Source of the DNA: Opitutales bacterium
GTDB lineage: Bacteria; Verrucomicrobiota; Verrucomicrobiia; Opitutales; Oceanipulchritudinaceae
Direction of reading: 5' to 3'
Assembly (NCBI GenBank): GCA_020831525.1
Contig: JAFIGH010000005.1
Location: 1 to 64,000 of the forward strand
DNA: 64,000 nucleotides
Below, in pieces: positions 21,001-30,000 of the stretch. How positions within the stretch are numbered: position 1 is the first letter of the stretch; each line of letters begins with the position of its first letter. The translations under genes and the position numbers were made by a program. The notes below the pieces were generated by a model. The model was given only the letters and a program-made list of their open reading frames with translations. It had not been told where the DNA came from and made no database searches.

Positions 21001-24000
21001 CGCACGCTTGTCCTTGAGGGCGTGGGTTCGGTCTCCGGAACGGTCTTCGGATCCGACGGGGTCACGCCGCTGAGCAATACCGCCGTGCAACTCCGCGATG
21101 AATCGCCCGTCCTTGGCACGGTCAACCGCACGACAGTGACCGACGGCGCGGGCAACTACAGTTTCGAAAACATTGCCGTCGGTCCCTACCGGCTCCAGGT
21201 CGAGGCGCTGGCCCTCGCTGCCTCCCACAATGGCACCATCACCGCCGACGGTCAGGCCGACAACGCCGATCTCACACTCGGGGCAAGCGGATCGGTCGTC
21301 GGTCGCCTCCTCCGCGCCGACGGAGAGACGCCCGTCGAAGGGCTTTCGGTGAGCCTTGAGTTCACACCCCAAAGCGGAGCGCTCGGTGTCGCCGTGGACA
21401 CCACGGATGCGGACGGGCGATTTACCATGACCGGTATTCCGGTGGGGGCGGTCTTCTTCGAGGGACTCCTGCCGGAGGTGAACGGCATCGCCCGTGCCTT
21501 TGGCGAGCTTACCCTCAACGGCGAGGAGCTGGACCTCGGCGACATCCTCATGGACGAGGACGACCCCTTTATCGAAACCGTCGATCCTGTGAATGAAAGC
21601 GTGGATGTGTCCGTGGATACAGCCGTGCTTGTGACCTTCAACGAGGCCATGGACCCGGAATCCATCGATCCCACGGGTATCTTCCTGCGCACCGGGGGAG
21701 CCGTCGTGCCCGCAACCCTCGCCCTCGAGGAGGATGAAGACGACGTCGCCCGCATCGTGCGTCTGACCCCGGACGCCCAGTTGGCCAGTGAGGTGACCTA
21801 CGAACTGGTTGTCCTTGATGGGGACCGCGTGGCGGCGGGGACTGGGGCCATCACCGCGCGCGGGCCGCGCGATCTCGTGGGTCGACCGCTCCTCGTCCCC
21901 TTCACGAGCCGCTTCACGACCATCGACGCCGATCCGCCCGTATTGGTCTCCTTCACTCCGGAGGACGATGCCGTGCAGATCGATCCGCGCGCCGTCATTC
22001 GTGTTGCCTTCAATGAACCCCTTCGCCGTGAGCCCATTGAGGTCGTGCTCACCGGGCCGGGTGGTCCCGTCGCAGGGGCTGTCAGCCTCGGTCTGAACGA
22101 CCAGGTCGTCGTCTTCACGCCCGAGATCGAACTCGAGCCCAACGCCACCTACACCGTATCCGTAAGCGGCATCGTCGACCTCGCGGGCAACGTGGCTGAG
22201 GACGAGCCCTTCACCGCAACTTTCGATACGATCCGCACGATCGGACCGACTGTCGCCGACATCGTCATCGCAGGGGACGCCGTTCCGGTGGCCGGGTCGA
22301 CCGTCACTTTCGAGGCTGTGCTTGCCGAAGCCAATCCACAGGCGCGCGTGCGCATGAGCGTCGACCTGGTACCCATAGGGGAATCGACGACCCCCGGCGA
22401 CCTCGGCGTTCCCATCCTCCTGCCGCCGCCTTCCACCTTCACCGTGCGTGCCATAGCCATCGATGAGTTCGGCAATGAGGGACCGTTTTACGCCAAGGAC
22501 TTCACCAGCGTGGCCAACGTGCCGCCGGTCATTACCTTCACCCGCGTGAATCCGTCGTCCGGGCCGTTGCCCACGGGCAGCCCCTTTTCCGTGCGCGTGA
22601 ATGCCATCGATGACGCCGGGATCGCCGAGCTGCGCGCCGCCGCCGGGGGTGCCGCCACCATCCCCCTTGCCGTGACCAGCGACGACTCGATCACGCTCAC
22701 CGGTGTGGTTCCCGCCACTGCCGCGCCGACGTCCGTCATGTTCTTCGCCTCCGCCATCGACGGAACGGGAACCTCGAGCGGCGAGCAAACCTTTGTTGTG
22801 CCCGTCGCCGATGCGACGCCGCCGCAGTTGACCGTGACATCCCCGGTCGAGGGCGCGCTCGTGCGTCCCGACGAGCCCCTCTCCGTGGCCCTCACCTGGT
22901 CCGACAACAGCGGCGCGGTCACCTTGCGCGCCACTGTTACGGGCGACGCCTCGGGCTCCGCGGAGAAGGAGGCTTCCGGCACACGCAACACCCAGATTCC
23001 AGCCAGCCTTGTTGTCGATCTCGCTGATGCGTCTGATGAGGGCGGAAGCCTGACCCTCACCGTCACGGCTACCGATGCGGCGGGCAACGAAACCAGTGTC
23101 ACGCACTCCCTTGTCCTCTCCGATGTCTCCGCGCCGCGTATTGTCGAACGTAGTCCGGAAGTGGATACCGACGCCGCCGGTGTGCTCGAGATCGTGGAAC
23201 TGCGCTTTTCCAAGCCGCTCGATCCGGCTACGGTGGAAGACGCCGTGACCGTGCGCGACGGCTCACTTGCCCTGTCCGGTGAGGTCGAGCAGTCCGCGCC
23301 CGACACGCTCACGTGGACGCCAACCGAACCGCTGCCCTTCGGCGCGACGCTCGATGTCGAAGTGGCGGCCACCCTTGCCGACGAGGTGGGCCTGACTTTT
23401 GGCGGCGAGACATTTGGCTTCACCGTGACGACGGCGCAGGTGCAGAGCCCGGTCGATGCCGCCGACTACGTGGAGACGCAGGAAATTGATTTCAGCGCGC
23501 TCATAGAAAACACGGATGACATCGACGGTGTCGTTCTGCGCATGGGCGGGGGTGGGGCGGTTGTTTTTGCCGAGGCCGCGTTTTCCGCCGCCTTCAACCT
23601 GCCGACGCTTGCCGATGTGGGCCTCGATCCCGCTGCGGACGATGCAACCGTTCCCTTTGCCGTTTACGCCCTCATCGGAGGCGGGGGTGAGGCCGTGCCC
23701 GGCGGCTGGACCGGCGCAGGCGCGCGCTTTGTCGTACCGCTTTTCAGCGGAACACTCACGCTCCACAACCTGGAAGCCGACAGCGACGGCGACGGCCTGC
23801 CCAATTGGTATGAGATCGCTATCGGCAGCGATCCGTTTACCCCCGATTCACACCTCGATTTTGACGGCGACGGGCTCACGAACCTCGAAGAGTTCGAACG
23901 CGGCACGGATCCGAACCTTGCCGATACCGACGGCGACGGCATCCCCGATGGTGTCGACCCGCGTCCGCTCACGCCCAATTCGCCGCCCGCTGCCGGAGCC

Positions 24001-27000
24001 GAGTTTGCCCGCACCGCTCTCTTCTTTGACGGCGAAAACAGCTACGTCGAAGCACACGAAAATCTCGATCCGCTCAACAGCTTCGGTCCCGGCATGACGC
24101 TCATGGCGTGGGTCCGCGCCGAACCGGGAGCGGAGGGGCCGATGGAAATCATCTCGCGCTACCGGCCCGGCGTGAGCAGCGGCTTCGGCACCTCCTCGCG
24201 CTGGCGGCTCTTCCTCGATGAAGACGGGCAACCCGCGTTTGATCTTCAGGGTCGCCCGGCCGGCGCTACTTTCCGAGTAAGCGACCGCTACTTTCTCGCA
24301 GGCCGCCGGAACACCGTTGCCGACATAACCGCGCCGCCCGTCGATTTGCGCGACGGACAGTGGCACCATGTCGCCGCCGTCTTCGACCGGGCAACTGACA
24401 GGATGGCACTCTACGTCAACGGTGCCCTTCAGAATGAACGCACGGACGTCGCCGATATTTTCGTTGTCGACACCATGGGCACGGCCCCGTTCTCGGTCGG
24501 CCGTCAATACCGCGAGATCAACGGCAACGAACCGCGCTATTACTTCCAAGGGCACATCGCCGAGGTTGCCGTCTTTGGACGGGCGCTCCCCCAGGAGGAG
24601 CTGCGCGGTCGCTTCCAGCGGCCCCTCACGGGCAACGAAACGGAGTTGCGTGTGTATTGGCGGATGGATGAAGGCTCGGGCGCACCGGTCGTTGATCAAT
24701 CGTCGCCTTCGGTCACCGGCACGCCGGGTGCAGCCGGACCCGCAGCCGACGACTCCACGCAACCGCCCCAGCGGCGCGACTTCGGCCTGACAACGGATGC
24801 CGGCACAGCCCTCGAGTTCTCCCTCCCGGCTCTGGACGCCGACGGGGATGCGCTCACGCTTCGCATCACGCAGCTCCCCGCCCACGGTGACCTCCTTCTC
24901 GATGGCGAGCCCCATGCCGACACGTCCGTCGAATTCGCGGCGGACGCCGTCCTCACCTACCTGCCTTCGGCGGGCTTCTCCGGTGTCGACGATGTTTTCT
25001 ATGAAGCTGACGATGACCTCGAAACATCGCTTCCCGCGCGCCTGCGCTTCACCGTTGAGTCGGGTGTTCCGGTGGTCACGGCGGGCGAACTCGACCTCAC
25101 AATCTTCCAGGAGCAGCCCGTCACCTTCACGGTGGAAGAACTTCTCGGCACGGGCAGCGCCTCGAGCGGCACGCTGCGAATACTCGCGGTCCATGGCGCG
25201 GCCAACGGCACCCTCACCGACAACGGCGACGGCACCTATACCTATCTGCCCGATCCGGGCTTCGCCGGAAACGAAACCATATCCTTCACCCTCGGCACCG
25301 AGGTTGCCTGGAACCGCTTCCAGGAATACCAACCGGGTACCGCCTCCGGCAGCACCGACGGCAATCCCAACCTCGACCTGCGCGGCTTCTCCGTCTGGAG
25401 CCTTGAGTGGATCGATGGCGGCGGCAGCCTCGAAAGTGATGATCCATGGTATCGGAAATCCTCCAGCCGCATGGTATGGCGTGCCGATACCGATTATTGG
25501 GCACAGGCCACCAACGGTTTTTCATGGATCATCGATTCCGAAATGCGGCACATTGTGAACTCGGCGGCCAACCTGCCCATTCTCCCTGTTGTCCGCTGGG
25601 TCAATGAGTTCGATGACCTCACGGTCGACGTCGTTGGCGATCTTGAGATCCTGTGGGGGGGCGCGGGCGGTCCGCAGGAGGGGCAGCCCTCCACCGTGGA
25701 GGTCGCCATCGCTCATGAGCACGCAGCGGACGGCTCGGTAACCCTTCTCTTCAGCGAGACGGTCACCAAACCGATCCCCGAACCGACCCTTGGCGACTCT
25801 GTCTTGATTCCGGTCAACCTTTCCGGCGTCGAACTGGCCCCGGACGATGCCCTGCGCGTCACCCAGCGGACGCTTACCGATACACCCATCACCAACGCCT
25901 CCAACCGCCTTATCGACCGCAACCTCGCCATCGTGCCGGCGGTTGGCGCGCCCACCGGTTCGGTGAACATCGATGTGGTGGCCAACACCCCGCCGGTCGC
26001 CCGGTCGTTGCTCGATGGATACGCGCTCGAATTCGGGGGCTCCGGCGAGGTCGATCTGGGTAATCCTGAGGCCCTGCAGCTCACCGGTGACCAGACCATC
26101 GAAATGTGGCTCAAGCCGGCCGACTTCGACCAGCGCCGAAACCCGTGGGCCAAGGCTTACGCGGGTGAGGGCACCATGACCCAGGAGACGAACGGGACGA
26201 TCAACTATTATTTCGGCACCCGCGGTAACAACAGCGGGAGTAGCGGAGTGGACTTCCAGTCCTTCAATACAGGGCGTTCGCTTCCTCTGGGCGAATGGAC
26301 CCACATTGCCCTCGTGCGCGACCTTTCTAACGGGGTTTTGCGGTGGTATTTCAATGGACAACTCATAAACGAAGCCGACGCTCTCTTCCCCGCCGCCGTC
26401 GCTGGTAGCCTCACGGCTTACATCGGGCGAGGCTATGTGCAACGTTACTCCGGCGAAATTGACGAAGTGCGCGTGTGGAACATGGCGCGTACTTCAGAAG
26501 ACATCGCCGACAACTTCCGCAACCGCCTCACGGGATTCGAGAACGGCCTCGTCGGTTATTGGAATTTTGATGAGGGCAGCGGGAGTCAGGTCCTCGACCT
26601 CTCGCCGAACAACCTTACCGGCACGCTCGCGGGTGGCACCAACCAGCCGGTTTTTGTTTCCACCTTTACGCCGTTTGCCGAAATTCCGGAGTCGCTCGCG
26701 GGCGATCCGGCCCTCCTCATGCTCGACGGCACCGATGCCGACGGCGATTCGCTCACCACCTACATTACGCAGTGGCCGGAGCACGGCGCGCTCTTCACCA
26801 CGAGCGACGGGACCACCCCCGAAACCTCCCTCACGGGAGCGGGCGATGCCCTCCTCTTTCAGCACACCCGCCAGGCTGTGGAGCTTCCGCACGGGGTGCT
26901 CGATGGATCGACCGCCAACACGGTGGAGTTCTGGATGTGCTCCGAGCGGACCGTCGACCAGTCCCTTGTCAGCGGTGCGAATGAAGAAAACGACAACGCC

Positions 27001-30000
27001 TACCTCATCTGGATCCCCAATGCCACTTTGATTCAGTTCTACACAGGCGTGACTTCGACCAGCTTTGTCGAGTGGACGGTCGAGCCTGTGATGGATGGAG
27101 TTTGGCGGCACTTGGCCTTCGTCCGCGATCCGGACGCGGGCGGGGTGGAACTTTTTATTGACGGTGATTCACAAGGATTCCGGGAGGCGTTGCTGCCTGG
27201 GTTGAACATTGCCCCCGGCGGGCTCTGGCTCGCCCAGGAGCAGGACAGCGTGGGCGGAGGATGGAATCCGAATGAGAACTTCCGCGGCACGATTGACGAG
27301 GTGCGCATTTGGTCCCGTGCCCGAACCGCTTCCGAGATTGCCGATGACTGGAACCGGCCCCTCACCGGCAACGAGACCGGCCTGCGCGCGTATTATCCCA
27401 TGGATACGGATGGCGACACGCTCCTCGACCGTTCCGGCAATGCTTTCCACGGATTGCTCACAAGCATCGACCGCGCCCGCGATGCCTCGCGTCCGTCCGT
27501 CGTTTTGTCCTCCGCCCCGCTGCACGGGGAGTTGCCGGTGATCCTCGACGATCCGCAGGGCCGCCTGGTCTACCTTCCGGAGGAGCGTCACCGCGGGTTT
27601 GATCGTGTTGGCTTCCGTGTTTTCGACGGAAGTGTGTTCTCCGAAGAGACAATCCACCCGATTTATATCCAGCGTGACCTCCTGCCGCCGTTTGCCGTGG
27701 ATGCCACTGTCCTCGTCCAGGGCGGGGCCACGAGTTTCCTCGATCCCTTCTTCAATGATTACCATCCGGAAGGGGCTGACTTTGACCTCGAAGACTTTTC
27801 CCAACCCGAACACGGCACACTGACCTTCGACGGCGAGCGCTTCATCTACGAACCGGAGCCCGTCTTCACCGGATTCGACAGCTTCACCTACACCCTCACC
27901 GACGGTGTGCGTATCAGCGAAACCGCTACCGTTACAGTGGAAGTAACCGCTCCCGAGGAGATTCGCTGGATCAACCCCGCTGGAGGCAACTTCCTCACCG
28001 GCGCCAACTGGAGCAGCGGAAGCGTTCCCGGACCCGACGAGCGCGCGGTCATTGACCTTGATGGCACCTACACCGTCACCGTGAATGCCAACCACACCGT
28101 CGGCCAAATCGTTGTCGGGGCAGCCTCGGGCACGCAGACCCTCCGCCAGACCGGTGGCACGTTCCGCATCGTTGCGGGTGCGCAGGTAGGGGAGAATGGG
28201 CGCTTCGAACTCGCCGGTGGAATCTTCCAGCGCGACGGATTTGTTAGCCTCTTGGGTGAATTTGTCTGGAGCGGTTCCCAAATTGCCGGCGGCGGCACGC
28301 TGCGGCTCGAAGGCATAACAACGTTTGCCGGCGGGTCCAACCGGCGCTTCAGCGGGCTCATCGAAAACGCGGGCATTTTCGAGCACAGCGCTCCGGCGAA
28401 TCTAGGCTTCGGACAAACCACCGGGGCGGAGAACACCTTCCGAAACCTGCCGGGGGCGACTTTCACGGTCAGCGGCAGCGGCGGGCTCGTCCAGTGGAAC
28501 TCCGGCACCCACCGTTTCGAGAACGAAGGTTTGTTTGTTCTCGACCGAACCGGTTCAACGACCGTGAACAACGTCGTCCTCGACAACACCGGCATCGTCG
28601 AAATCGGGGCGGGGGCGGATCTTGTCCTCCAGACGGTGACCCACCGATTGCGCGCCGATGGAGCGGTTATCGGTGGAGGTCGCTTGGTCGCGGATTCGGG
28701 CGCAACCATTCTTGAGCACAATCTCGCCCGTTTGCGCGTCTCGGGCGCGACCTTGCAGGTTTTGCCGGATATCAGTGTGGCCCAACTGGAGCTGGCCACA
28801 GGCTTCCTCTCACGCGGCGCAGGTGTTAGCGTGACCGTCACCGACACCTTTGTCTGGAGCGGCGGGCAAATCACCGGGGCAGGAACCCTGCGGCTCGAAG
28901 GCACAACGACCTATGCCGGCGGAACCAACCGTCGCTTTGACGGGCTCATTGAAAACGCCGGTGCCTTTGTCCACAGCTCGACGGTGAATTTGGGCTTTGG
29001 ACAGACTTCCGGTTCCTCCAATACCTTCCGCAACCTGCCCGGGGCAACCTTCATGATCAGCGGCAGCGGTGGAATTGCACAGGGGAACCCCGGCACCCAC
29101 CGTTTCGAGAATGAGGGTTCCTTCGTTCTCGGCGGGACCGGTTCAAGGACCGTAGGCAATGTCGTCCTCGACAACACCGGCAGCGTCGAAATCGGGGCCG
29201 GTGCGGATCTTGTCCTCCAGACGGTGACCCACCGTCTGCGCCCGGATGGCACCGTTACCGGTGAGGGTCGCCTGGTCGCGGATTCGGGCACCACCGTCCT
29301 CGAACACAGCCTCGGGCGTGTGCGCGTCTCGGGTGCGACCTTGCAGGTTGTGGAGGATCTCAGCCTGGCCCACCTTGAGCTGGCCACGGGTTTCCTTTCG
29401 CGCGGCGAGGACGTCACGGTGACCGTCACCGATACCTTTGCCTGGACGGGCGGACAAGTTTCCGGGGCGGGCACACTGCGCCTCGAGGGCACAACAACCT
29501 ATTCCGGCGGCACCAACCGCCGCTTCAACGGGCTCATCGAAAACGCGGGTAGTTTTGAAAACACCGGCACGGTTGACCTTCGCTTCGGGCACACCTCCGG
29601 AATGGAAAACACCTTCCGTAACCTGCCGGGTGCAACGTTTACGGCCACCGGCGGGGGCGGGCTCTCCCAGTGGAACGCCGGCACGCACCGCTTCGAGAAC
29701 GAGGGCTCGGTTGTCTGGGCTGGCGGGGCCTCTGCCACGGTTGCGAACGTAACGCTCGACAACCGGGGCACGATGGAGCTTGCCGAGGGTGTTGAGCTGA
29801 TCGTCTCCAGTGTATTGGATCACTCGGGCACGCTCACGCTTGGCGCGGGTGCGGACCTCGTCCTGCGCACGGCCACGCACCTTCTCCGCGCCGAGGGAGA
29901 ATTGAGCGGTGCGGGCCGGATTGTGGCCGACTCGGGGACGGTTCGCCTGGAGGTGCCCTTTCCGCGATTGCGTGTGTCCGGGGGCACCTTGCAGGTGCTG